From assembly GCA_964649085.1 (NCBI GenBank), contig CAZYPN010000008.1, forward strand, positions 1-64,000: a stretch of DNA of 64,000 bases, in the 5' to 3' direction. Of the stretch, positions 34,941 to 43,404 are shown in pieces (within the stretch, counting starts at the first letter, position 1; each line of letters begins with the position of its first letter). A model generated the notes under the pieces. It was given only the letters and a program-made list of their open reading frames with translations, did no database searches and was not told the origin of the DNA. The translations under genes and the position numbers were made by a program. The DNA is from JADMJV01 sp964649085. GTDB taxonomy: Bacteria; Vulcanimicrobiota; Xenobia; Xenobiales; JADMJV01.

Positions 34941-37900
34941 TTAGAGCTCTCCCATCCGGCCCTGCTCATCCAGCCTCCAGCCGCTCTCTCGCTCAACCTG
35001 ATGCTGCACAGCGAGACCACTACCCGTTCGCTGCGGCAAAGGATACAGCAGCAGTTCCCCTCGTTCCGTGCCGACAGCCAGCAAACTTTCGTCGGGGCTG
35101 AAGGCCAGACACGAGGTCGAAGGCTCTTCCAGATAAGGCAGGGCCAGGCGCCCTGTGGCCAGGTCCCAGAGTTCGCTGCCCATCAAAGTGGTGTCGGCCA
35201 GAAACTGACCCGAAGGCGCCCAGGCCAGGTGGCGGCGATACTCCCCAGGGGAGGCCTTGGGATGGCGCAACCCTTGCCACACAGCCCGCCCCTCGGGCAG
35301 GTTCAGCACGTCCAGATGTTGCACCGTACCCAGCGCCAGCTGAGCTCGCTGGGGATGAAAGCCAAGCAGCGAGTGTTGGCCCTCCAAACGCAGGCGAACG
35401 CTACCTTCGGGCAGTTGCCGAACCAGGGTCTGCGACCCCAGGCTGCTGCAAAGCCAGCGACCGTCCTGTGAGAACTCCAGACGTTCGGGTTCGCCCAGAG
35501 CCGCTTCCGGCAGAGCCTGGAGCTTCCAATCGGCAGGTTCCCCCTGACACCTCCACAGCCTGGCTTCACGGTAACCCTTGTTGAATTCAGCTACGGCACC
35601 CAACCATTGTCCATCGGGTGAGAAGCGAACCTGGCGCGGATTGGGACATGCCAGCTGGCGAGGCGACTGAAGCCCGCCGGATCCACATCGATAGACCACC
35701 ACCCCTTGGGTTTCCAGCACCGCCAACCAGCGACCATCCGGACTAAAGTCGAGAGCGCGCTGCTGGGGCTGGCTGCCCTCGAGGCCTTGCCAGACCAACT
35801 GCTGGGGCTGCTCCTCGGCGAGCGGCGCGGGGAAGAAGCAGAGCTTGGACTGGTCAAGCACCGCCAACCCCGCTTCGGGATGCAGCGCCATACAGCGGCT
35901 GGAACCGTTGAGAGCGAAGCGTTTCAGCAGCTTTCCATCAGTGGGACGCCAGAGCGAGACTTGCCCCGCCGAGAGCGCTGCCAGCCAACCGTCCCGAGGA
36001 TGAAAGGACACCTGCCACACATTGGAATCACCCACCGCCACTCGCCGAGCACAAAACGCGGGTGGCAATTGCCAACAAGCTACCTGCCCTGAAGAACAGG
36101 CCAGGAAATGGCTTCCGTCGCTGGAGAAAAAGCCCGACCGCAATCCTGGCAGTCGCAATGAATGCTGCAGTAGACTGGCCGGATCATAAACGGTTGCGTG
36201 ACTGTCAAACAGCATCGCCAGGTTGCCCGACCGGCCACTGACCACCCGAAGGGGAAGCCGGGGTTGCATCAGAACTCGTTCCTGGCCCGCGTCTTCCCTG
36301 AGAATTCGCAAGCGACCAGGCTCAGCCACCACCACCTCGGCATTGTTGGTGGCCAGCAGACGAGCTCCAGGATAGTCGCTCCGGCGAGCGCGTCGCCAAT
36401 AGATGCGCACCCCTGCATCGCCGTCCATGGCTACCGTGGAACCATCGGGCGATACCTCCAGGCGGTGGGTGCCGGTGATGGCAAGGGGCCCCGAACGTGG
36501 CTGGCCGGTGGAAGCCTGAAAAAGGCGGAAGGCATCCCGGTCTACCTGACAGGCCAGAATATCGCTCGTCCCCCGCAGTACCGAATCGGCGCGATAGCCC
36601 GAGATCTTCGAGTAGAGGGGCAACTCCTTGGAGAACAGGGCGCGCCCTTCAGCCGGGTCCCACAGACTGATTCCCCGTGACCGAGAAAAAACCGCCAGCT
36701 TCGAATCGACCGTCAGAGCTGCTTCGCGGGCCGGTATGGTGAAGATCTTTCCCAGTGGCCGCCCCCGTTCCTGAAGCCACTGAAACCCGTAACCGCCGCC
36801 GTCCAGGCGAAGAACAACCCCCAGCGAGGCCTGCTGAGGATGGAACAGCACCTGCTCTACCGGGTTGCCAAACCGAACCACGGTTAGCGGTTCATCCATC
36901 TGGGCCTGGAACAGGTGCACTTCCTTACCCTTCCAAAGAGCCCACAGCGGTTGGGCAGAACTGACCGCCACGCCGGAGGCAGTCCAACGGCCCACCAGCT
37001 TCGGCGAAGGCAATCCCAGGGCCAGTCGCAAGCCTTGATCCTGGGGCCGGAGCTGCAAGGCCCGGGCCCACCAGAGCCGGGCCTCCTCCTGGCTGCCCTG
37101 AGCCATGCGCTCGTCGCCGCGCTCGCGGGCCAGAGTGGCAAGCAACTCTTCGTTGTGTCGAGAGCGAACCTGAAGCTCGCCATAGGCCAGTCGCAAACTG
37201 CGGTAAGCGGCCAGACTGCCCACCACCAGAATCAGAGTCAACAGCAGGCTCAGCAACACCAGAGGACGCCGCAAACGCTTGCCCAACGAATAACTCAGAG
37301 CCCACGGTCGTCGGCACAGCAGGGGCTCACCGTTGCGGCGTCGCTCCAGGTCGTCGAGAATCTGGGATACCGTTGCCGTGCGACGCCTGGGGTCAAGAGC
37401 AAGGCAGGCTTCAAGAATGTCGCTCAGGTCCTGGTCTACATCGGGACGCAACTGACGCAGGGGCACCAGGCGACCGCGAAGCAGCAACTGACAATAGCTG
37501 CGCATGCGCTCTTCCAGCGTGGCGCCTTCGGAGGCGTCTTGCAGCTCGTGAGGCTCGAGATAGGGCAGATGGCCCGTCAGCAATCGGTAAAAACTCGCCC
37601 CCAGGGCATATACGTCCCAGCGCACCCCGGGACGCTCGCTGCCGCCGGCCTGCTCGGGAGGCATATAACCTGGGGTTCCCCAGGAGTTCCGGCCCTCGCC
37701 CGACTGGCGGGCCTGACCAAAGTCGAGCAACACCGCCCGACCGCCATCATCTAAAGCCACATTGGAGGGCTTGATATCGCAATGCAAGATGCCCTTATCG
37801 TGGGTGTGCTTCAAGCCCGAAGCGACCTGCTCCAGCCACTGCGCCACTTGTGGCGGGGTGGGAGGCTGGTCCAACTGGGCCAGCGACCGGGTCAGCAACG

Positions 37901-38213
37901 GCATCACCAGATAAGGTGGATCGTGATCGAGGTCGGCGTCGAGCAGCGTAACCACCGAGGGATGGTCGGCCACTTCGCGCAGCCTTTCCAGTTCTCGGAG
38001 GGTCTGAACCCGATCCAACCGAGAGGTCAGACAGAGCTTCACCGCTACTTTCTGGCCGGTGCGCAGTTGGATTCCCGACCAGACTTCTCCGAAGGAACCC
38101 TGACCAAGGCGAGCGTCCAGGCGATAGCCCGGCACAGTAGGCGCCTCGCCAGGCGAACTGACCTGCAGGGCCCGCTGGCGATCGTCCCACGACTGTTGAA
38201 GCGTTTCCTCCAT
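34941..38213 (-). CDS. Membrane Ser/Thr protein kinase with C-terminal WD40-like propeller
   Basis: A 1090-residue protein. The kinase domain (about residues 30-290) has GQGSFGEVW, the catalytic Lys59 in VAVKL, HCDIKPSN (catalytic loop, HRD replaced by HCD), LLDFGQA (DFG) and GTPGYMPPEQ (APE region). One membrane helix follows at about 320-345 (LLSLLLTLILVVGSLAAY). The remaining ~730 residues are beta-propeller blades with DFSPDGRWLAVLE, RFSPDGQWLGAV and AFSPDESLLAVGTE motifs, presumably extracytoplasmic and sensory. ATG 38213 is chosen since upstream codons are not kinase-like. It is divergent from the ATP-grasp pair (80 bp apart). Confidence 0.9.
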   Translation of the reverse strand: MEETLQQSWDDRQRALQVSSPGEAPTVPGYRLDARLGQGSFGEVWSGIQLRTGQKVAVKLCLTSRLDRVQTLRELERLREVADHPSVVTLLDADLDHDPPYLVMPLLTRSLAQLDQPPTPPQVAQWLEQVASGLKHTHDKGILHCDIKPSNVALDDGGRAVLLDFGQARQSGEGRNSWGTPGYMPPEQAGGSERPGVRWDVYALGASFYRLLTGHLPYLEPHELQDASEGATLEERMRSYCQLLLRGRLVPLRQLRPDVDQDLSDILEACLALDPRRRTATVSQILDDLERRRNGEPLLCRRPWALSYSLGKRLRRPLVLLSLLLTLILVVGSLAAYRSLRLAYGELQVRSRHNEELLATLARERGDERMAQGSQEEARLWWARALQLRPQDQGLRLALGLPSPKLVGRWTASGVAVSSAQPLWALWKGKEVHLFQAQMDEPLTVVRFGNPVEQVLFHPQQASLGVVLRLDGGGYGFQWLQERGRPLGKIFTIPAREAALTVDSKLAVFSRSRGISLWDPAEGRALFSKELPLYSKISGYRADSVLRGTSDILACQVDRDAFRLFQASTGQPRSGPLAITGTHRLEVSPDGSTVAMDGDAGVRIYWRRARRSDYPGARLLATNNAEVVVAEPGRLRILREDAGQERVLMQPRLPLRVVSGRSGNLAMLFDSHATVYDPASLLQHSLRLPGLRSGFFSSDGSHFLACSSGQVACWQLPPAFCARRVAVGDSNVWQVSFHPRDGWLAALSAGQVSLWRPTDGKLLKRFALNGSSRCMALHPEAGLAVLDQSKLCFFPAPLAEEQPQQLVWQGLEGSQPQQRALDFSPDGRWLAVLETQGVVVYRCGSGGLQSPRQLACPNPRQVRFSPDGQWLGAVAEFNKGYREARLWRCQGEPADWKLQALPEAALGEPERLEFSQDGRWLCSSLGSQTLVRQLPEGSVRLRLEGQHSLLGFHPQRAQLALGTVQHLDVLNLPEGRAVWQGLRHPKASPGEYRRHLAWAPSGQFLADTTLMGSELWDLATGRLALPYLEEPSTSCLAFSPDESLLAVGTERGELLLYPLPQRTGSGLAVQHQVERESGWRLDEQGRMGEL

Positions 38214-38293
38214 CACGCCAGGCGCTCCGCACGGATGGGGCAATTCTTACCCAACCGTTGGAGGGTAACGATCTCAACCTCTGCGAAGAAGCG

Positions 38294-39241
38294 ATGATGA
38301 TCCTGCTGCTCACCCATAGCGGAGACTACTATACCATCGACGGAGTAGAGCATCATCTGCAACGCCGAGGGGCCGAGTATCGCCGCCTGAACACCGACCA
38401 TTTCCCCGGCCACTTTCGCCTCTCGGTGGGCCCGGGAGGGATTTGCTGGCTGGAAGCCGGCGATCAGCAGCTCGACCTCACGCCCACCACCGCCTGCTGG
38501 GCCCGGCGGCTGTGGCCCGGAGTGATTCCGCCCGAACTACCGGAGGCCTGTGCGCGTCAGTCCCGAGCCTTTTTTCTGGAAGCCATGGGGCAACTGAGCC
38601 GGGCTTTCTGGATCAATCCTCTGGCCGCCGGAGAAGCGGCCGAATCGAAGATTTATCAACTGGGACTGGCCGAGTCAATCGGCCTTCGGGTGCCGCCTAC
38701 GCTGGTCACCACCTCGGCCACCGAAGCCCGCGCCTTCGCAGAAAATTTTCCCGAGGGCATTATCACCAAGTTGTTATTACCCACCGTTCAGTCCATGGAC
38801 GGGCATCCCGACTTTGCCTACACCACCCGTGTGGAAGCCGAGCACTGGCAGCACATCGAGAACCTGCGTTGGATGCCCCAAATCTTTCAGCCCTGTCTGC
38901 AACGTCGTCGCGAGTTTCGCGTGATCGTGGTCGGCCAAGACCTCTTCATCGGTGCCTTGCAGGTGGAAAACCCCCGGCTGATCGACTGGCGGGCAGCCGG
39001 CCCCGACGATGCCCTGAACTGGAGCGAGAGCCAGTTTCCCGAGCCTCTGTGCCAGAAAATCCTGCAACTGATGCAGCGACTTGGCCTGGTGTATGCAGCC
39101 CTCGACTTCCTCGAGGTTGAGGCCGACCAGGAGCCTTACTTTCTGGAAATCAATCAGGCCGGCGAGTGGGGCTGGCTGGAGCGCGACCTGGGCCTGCCCA
39201 TCGCCGAGCGCATCGCCCGAGCCCTGGTGGAGCACCGATGA
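38294..39241 (+). CDS. mdnB: Graspetide ATP-grasp ligase, MvdC/MdnB type (amide-forming)
   Basis: A 315-residue ATP-grasp protein. It opens MILLLTHSGDYYTID, as in MdnB/MvdC proteins, with RLNTDHFPG further on. ATP-grasp features include the lysine in GIITKLLLP and the metal-binding segment YFLEINQAGEWGWLE (E-x-N). By family it closes the Lys-to-Asp/Glu lactam in microviridins after ester formation. The start is one of two adjacent ATGs (38294, 38297), preceded by GAAGAAG. Its stop overlaps the ATG of the second ligase (ATGA), giving a coupled pair. The only plausible substrate in the window is the 13-core precursor at 30192. Confidence 0.92.
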   Translation: MMILLLTHSGDYYTIDGVEHHLQRRGAEYRRLNTDHFPGHFRLSVGPGGICWLEAGDQQLDLTPTTACWARRLWPGVIPPELPEACARQSRAFFLEAMGQLSRAFWINPLAAGEAAESKIYQLGLAESIGLRVPPTLVTTSATEARAFAENFPEGIITKLLLPTVQSMDGHPDFAYTTRVEAEHWQHIENLRWMPQIFQPCLQRRREFRVIVVGQDLFIGALQVENPRLIDWRAAGPDDALNWSESQFPEPLCQKILQLMQRLGLVYAALDFLEVEADQEPYFLEINQAGEWGWLERDLGLPIAERIARALVEHR

Positions 39242-40221
39242 AGGTTCTGATCATCACTCGCAGCGACGACAACGACTCGGTGCAGCTGGTATCCCAGGCC
39301 ATTCACGACCTGGGAGGACAGGCCTACCGGCTCGATAGCGACCACTATCCGACGAGCGTGCGCATGTCCACCCAGCTCACCCCCCAGCGCACCCTGCGCC
39401 AGTTGAACCTGACTCGCGGTTGGCTCTATCTCGAGGAGGTTGGCTCCCTGTGGTATCGCCGCTACTTCGCCGGGGCCCGCATCCCGGAAACCCTGGGCGA
39501 TACCCGCGAGGCCTGCGTCAACGAGTCGCGGCGCAACCTCTACGGCAGCATTGCCGCCATGGAGGTTTTGCAGGTCGACCCTCTGAGCAGCGTGCGTCGC
39601 ACCGACCATAAGGAGTTGCAGTTGATCAAGGCCCGCGAGTTCGGGCTGACCATTCCCCGCACCCTGTTTTCCAATGATCCCATCGAAGTGCGCCGCTTCT
39701 ATCGCGAACTCGACGGCCAGATGATCACCAAAATGCAGTCTTCTTTTGCCATCTATCGAGGAGAGAGTGAACTGGTGGTCTTTACCACTCCCGTTCAATC
39801 CCAGGACCTGGACGATCTCAGCGGCCTCCAATATTGCCCCATGACCTTTCAGGAATGGATCCCCAAGGCCTATGAACTGCGTGCTACCGTGGTGGGCAAA
39901 CGGGTTTTGACCGCGGCCGTGCAGTCGCAAGCTCGGGCCCTTACGGCCGTCGACTGGCGACGAGACGGCATGGGTCTGATCGACGCCTGGGAACCCCAGG
40001 CACTGCCCGCGGATGTCGAAGCCGGTTTGCTGCAACTGACCGAATTTTTCGGTCTCAACTACGCGGCGGCCGACTTTGTGGTCGCCCCTGATGGCACCCA
40101 TTACTTCCTGGAAATCAACGCCGGGGGAGAATGGTTCTGGCTGCAACGCTGCCTGCCCATCGCCGAATCTCTGGCCGAGCTTTTGATGCTGCGCTGCCCG
40201 CACGTCGTGACCCGCGTGTAA
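39238..40221 (+). CDS. mdnC: Graspetide ATP-grasp ligase, MvdD/MdnC type (ester-forming)
   Basis: A 327-residue ATP-grasp protein close to MdnC: VLIITRSDDNDS at the start, SLWYRRYF, TDHKELQLIKAREFGL, QMITKMQSSFAIY, then the highly conserved LQYCPMTFQEWIPKAYELRA, and HYFLEINAGGEWFWLQ at the C-terminal active site. In microviridins this enzyme installs the Thr-Asp and Ser-Glu esters and binds the PFFARYLE leader helix. It should therefore act first on the polycore precursor, with the MdnB-like partner adding the amide. It is followed after 43 bp by a membrane M48 peptidase gene on the same strand. Confidence 0.94.
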   Translation: MKVLIITRSDDNDSVQLVSQAIHDLGGQAYRLDSDHYPTSVRMSTQLTPQRTLRQLNLTRGWLYLEEVGSLWYRRYFAGARIPETLGDTREACVNESRRNLYGSIAAMEVLQVDPLSSVRRTDHKELQLIKAREFGLTIPRTLFSNDPIEVRRFYRELDGQMITKMQSSFAIYRGESELVVFTTPVQSQDLDDLSGLQYCPMTFQEWIPKAYELRATVVGKRVLTAAVQSQARALTAVDWRRDGMGLIDAWEPQALPADVEAGLLQLTEFFGLNYAAADFVVAPDGTHYFLEINAGGEWFWLQRCLPIAESLAELLMLRCPHVVTRV

Positions 40222-40264
40222 AGCGGTTCAAAGAGATTTCCCGCGCGAGGCGAAGCTCTTGCCC

Positions 40265-41401
40265 ATGAAACCCGTAGCGCGTCTCTTTCTTCCCGAGCAC
40301 AAAGAAGCCATTGTTTGCCACTGGAGCTGGCAAGGAACCCGCCTTTTGCTGGAGGCCAGCAAGCCCTCGGAAGCGGGCTTTGGTTCCTGGACACTGGACG
40401 TCTCCCAGGCCCAACTGGAGCTGGGCGGCTTCAACGAGGATCAGGTGGTGCTCAAACAGGATGGGCTGACCTTCTACTGTCAGCGCTCCGATATCGAAAC
40501 GGAGCTTCGCCGGCTGGGGCTGATGCGCATCAACCAGAAGCTGGGAGCCGAAAAATCGCGAGTCCGCCACCAGTGGCGGATGTCCTGGGTATTGCTGGGA
40601 CTGTGCCTGATGCTTGTGCTGGGCGGCGTGGGCTTTCTCATTTGGGGCAGCGACCGCATTGTAGAGCTGGCCGCCCGTCGTTCTCCCATCAGTTGGGATG
40701 TCGAGTTGGGCAAGCTGGCCTGGAAGAGCCAGATGGCCTCGATGCAGGAGGTGCGCGACCCCAGAGTGGTAGGCCCGGTGAAAGCCATGGTGGCGGAAAT
40801 CACCAAACCCTATCAGGGCCAGGGATTTGAATTCGAGGTGCACGTCCTCGACTCTCACGAACTCAACGCCTTCGCCATGCCGGGGGGCCAGATGGCGGTC
40901 TACACGGGCCTGCTGAAAGCAGCCAGCGGGCCCGAAGAGGTGATGGGGGTGCTGGCCCACGAGGTTCAGCACGTGGTGTGTCGCCACGGCATGCGCTCGA
41001 TCTACGGCGGCCTGCGCTGGCAGCTGCTGGCCTTTCTGCTGGCAGGGGATGGCACGGGCCTGCACAGCCAGTTGTTGAGTTCGGGAGCCTTCCTGGCCAC
41101 CCTGAGCTATGGTCGCGATATGGAGCGTGAAGCCGACCGCCTGGGAGTCAAACTGCTACAGGCCGATGGCTACGATGCCTCGGGGATGGTAACTTTTTTC
41201 AAGAAACTGGATCAAAAACAAGGGGCTCTCGAGGGGAAACTCAAATACCTGTCCACCCATCCAACTTCTAAAGAACGAATCGAAAACTTGGAAGAACTCA
41301 TCCAGGGAGCGCCAAAGGGGGGACAGGTGAAGGTGGACTGGGCGTCCCTTCAGGCGGCCTTAGGGAAAGGAACTACCGTTGAAAGTAGAGGTAGCGAGTA
41401 A
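40265..41401 (+). CDS. Membrane-anchored M48-family zinc metallopeptidase
   Basis: A 378-residue protein: about 95 residues of a beta-rich N-terminal domain, one membrane helix (VLLGLCLMLVLGGVGFLIW, about residues 105-125), then an M48 peptidase domain. The zinc site is HEVQH at residues 232-236, with the third ligand in MEREADRLGVKLL. AMPGGQMAVYTGLL is also characteristic. Its family resembles Oma1/BepA-like proteases. ATG 40265 is used. It follows the ATP-grasp genes by 43 bp, so it is a candidate for processing the modified peptide, although such proteases are usually housekeeping. Its 3' end overlaps the first AIM24 gene by 23 bp. Confidence 0.9.
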   Translation: MKPVARLFLPEHKEAIVCHWSWQGTRLLLEASKPSEAGFGSWTLDVSQAQLELGGFNEDQVVLKQDGLTFYCQRSDIETELRRLGLMRINQKLGAEKSRVRHQWRMSWVLLGLCLMLVLGGVGFLIWGSDRIVELAARRSPISWDVELGKLAWKSQMASMQEVRDPRVVGPVKAMVAEITKPYQGQGFEFEVHVLDSHELNAFAMPGGQMAVYTGLLKAASGPEEVMGVLAHEVQHVVCRHGMRSIYGGLRWQLLAFLLAGDGTGLHSQLLSSGAFLATLSYGRDMEREADRLGVKLLQADGYDASGMVTFFKKLDQKQGALEGKLKYLSTHPTSKERIENLEELIQGAPKGGQVKVDWASLQAALGKGTTVESRGSE

Positions 41402-42041
41402 CCCCGACTTCGGGCACCTCGAAATCGTCCTCGCCAGCGGCGATAGCATTGTGTGCGAATCTGGGGCCATGGCCGCGATGGACTCCGACATCCAGCTGAG
41501 CACCAAAATGATGGGGGGCTTCCTGCCTGCCCTGTGGCGCAAAATGGTGGCTGGAGAAAGCCTGATGTCGGGGGTCTATACGGCCGCACGAGAGGGCAGC
41601 CGACTGTGGCTCTCTCCGGGCATCCCCGGCGCCGTCGTTCACTATCCCATGCAAAACCGCCCCCTGATGCTCACCTCGGGCTCTTTTCTGGCCTGCACGT
41701 CCGGCGTATCGCTGGGAACCCGCTTCGGCGGCCTGAAGGCCATGTTTTCAGGCGAGGGGATGTTCTTTATCGAAGCTCGTGGTCAGGGCGACCTCTGGTT
41801 TAACTCCTACGGTGCCATTATTGAGCAACAGGTCGAGGGCGAACTGCTGGTCGACACCGGTCACGTGGTGGCCTGGGAGCCCGACCTGCAATGGACCGTC
41901 ACCGGCATGGGCAACCTGTTCAGCACGATCTTCTCGGGTGAGGGGCTGGTGCTCAAATTCAACGGACGCGGCAAAGTGTGGCTGCAGACTCGCTCCATTG
42001 GCGGTCTGGCGGGCTGGCTGGCCGGGTATTGCAGGGGGTAA
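41379..42041 (+). CDS. AIM24-family protein (first of three)
   Basis: A 220-residue all-beta protein of the AIM24/TIGR00266 family. Typical markers are SIVCESGAMAAMDSDIQLSTK near the start (its ESGAM centre), FLACTSGVSLGTRFGG, FIEARGQGDLW and the VDTGHVVAWEP strand. Molecular function is unknown; the yeast namesake is mitochondrial. The TTG start lies inside the M48 gene with AAAGGAA upstream. It is followed by two paralogues on the same strand with very short gaps. Confidence 0.88.
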   Translation: MKVEVASNPDFGHLEIVLASGDSIVCESGAMAAMDSDIQLSTKMMGGFLPALWRKMVAGESLMSGVYTAAREGSRLWLSPGIPGAVVHYPMQNRPLMLTSGSFLACTSGVSLGTRFGGLKAMFSGEGMFFIEARGQGDLWFNSYGAIIEQQVEGELLVDTGHVVAWEPDLQWTVTGMGNLFSTIFSGEGLVLKFNGRGKVWLQTRSIGGLAGWLAGYCRG

Positions 42042-42047
42042 GCAAGC

Positions 42048-42734
42048 ATGCAAGCCAGTATTATCGGACTTCCTTCATTTCAAAGCCTGCAGGTTCAGCT
42101 GGAGCCGGGCGAGCACTTCTTCAGCGAGGCTGGGAAGATGGTCCGCTGCACTTCCGGCGTGAACATCGAGGTGACCATCCAGAAAAAGGGCGGGGGCATC
42201 TTTGGAGCCATGAAGCGCCTGCTGTCCAATGACAGCTTCTTCCACTCCCGCTATACCGCCGAGGGTCGCCAGACCGGCGAGGTGGTTATCGCGCCCACCA
42301 TGATGGGCAACGTGCGGGTGATCGATCTGCGGGGCGACCAAACCTGGGTTACCAGCGGCGGGGCCTACCTGGCCTCCGGGCCCGAAGTGGTCTCGGAAGC
42401 CAAATGGCAGGGCCTCGGGGCTGGCCTGCTCGGCGGTGAGAGCCTGATGTATCTCCACAACAGCGGCATCGGCTTTCTGGCCGTCGAGGCCTTCGGCACC
42501 ATCACCGAGGTCGATGTCGACGGAGACTTTACCGTCGACACCGGTCACCTGGTAGCCTTCGAGAGCAGTCTGGAATTCAAAGTCACCAAAGTCGGCGGTT
42601 CCTGGCTTACCACTTTCCTCAGCGGCGAGGGCTTTGTGATGCGCTTCCAGGGCCGGGGGAAATTACTGATGCAATCCCACAACGGAAGCAGCTTCGGCGG
42701 CATTGTAGGTCCCAAACTACCGATGAGGAGTTAG
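42048..42734 (+). CDS. AIM24-family protein (second of three)
   Basis: A 228-residue AIM24 paralogue starting 6 bp after the previous stop. It carries FFSEAGKMVRCTSGVNIEV, TSGGAYLASGPEVV and the conserved FTVDTGHLVAFESS strand with GEGFVMRFQGRGKLLMQSH near the end. The ESGxM motif of the first copy reads EAGKM here. Function unknown; three tandem copies suggest a hetero-oligomer or divergent binding specificities. Confidence 0.88.
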   Translation: MQASIIGLPSFQSLQVQLEPGEHFFSEAGKMVRCTSGVNIEVTIQKKGGGIFGAMKRLLSNDSFFHSRYTAEGRQTGEVVIAPTMMGNVRVIDLRGDQTWVTSGGAYLASGPEVVSEAKWQGLGAGLLGGESLMYLHNSGIGFLAVEAFGTITEVDVDGDFTVDTGHLVAFESSLEFKVTKVGGSWLTTFLSGEGFVMRFQGRGKLLMQSHNGSSFGGIVGPKLPMRS

Positions 42735-42735
42735 T

Positions 42736-43404
42736 ATGCACTACGAAATTTTGACTCCAGGAAGCTACTCTGCGCTTCAGGTTCACCTCGACCCGGGCGA
42801 CTCGATTATCACCGAAACCGGAACGATGGCCTGGATGGATCCCTGTATCCAGGTCTCAACCTCGAGCGGCGGCGTCATGGCCGGGCTCAAGCGGGCCGTG
42901 ATGCGGGGCGATAGTTTCTTCCAGAACACCTATACCAGCAGCCGGCCCGACGGAAAAATCACCCTGGTGGCGGGCCAACCCGGCGAAATCAAAGCCTTGG
43001 AAATGCACGGTGCACCCGTGATTTTCGAGCGTGGAGCCTACCTGGCACACACGCCCGGCGTTAGCGTGGACGCCAAGTTTAACGGACTCAAGGGCTTTTT
43101 CGCCGAGGGCCTGTTCGTGGTCTATGCCACCGGCCAGGGAACGCTGTTCTACAATGCCTACGGCGACATTCTCGAGGTTGACGTGGCCGGTGACTACATC
43201 GTTGACAATGGCTACGCGGTAGCCTGGGAAAGCTCTTTGAACTACACGGTGACCCGAGCCGGGCGCAAGATCCGCAGCTTCCTGTTTGGCGATGCGCTGG
43301 TCATCCGCTTCTCGGGCCACGGCAAAGTCTGGGTGCAGTCGCGCAGTGCCTACTCTCTGGCCAACTTCATGCATCCATTCCGGCGGGTGAAGAGCAACAA
43401 TTAG
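42736..43404 (+). CDS. AIM24-family protein (third of three)
   Basis: A 222-residue AIM24 paralogue beginning one base after the second copy's stop, with SIITETGTMAWMDP, RGAYLAHTPGVSVDAKF, VYATGQGTLFYNAYG and DALVIRFSGHGKVWVQSRS. It is the copy closest to the widespread bacterial AIM24 pattern. Its TAG stop shares bases with the proposed ATT start of the downstream acetyltransferase gene. Confidence 0.9.
   Translation: MHYEILTPGSYSALQVHLDPGDSIITETGTMAWMDPCIQVSTSSGGVMAGLKRAVMRGDSFFQNTYTSSRPDGKITLVAGQPGEIKALEMHGAPVIFERGAYLAHTPGVSVDAKFNGLKGFFAEGLFVVYATGQGTLFYNAYGDILEVDVAGDYIVDNGYAVAWESSLNYTVTRAGRKIRSFLFGDALVIRFSGHGKVWVQSRSAYSLANFMHPFRRVKSNN

Noticed and set aside
34800..35471. Long C-terminal extension of the WG-repeat frame
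   Set aside because: It is antisense to the propeller part of the kinase gene and has no WG-like or other recognisable sequence; the true last repeat is in another frame ending at 34876.
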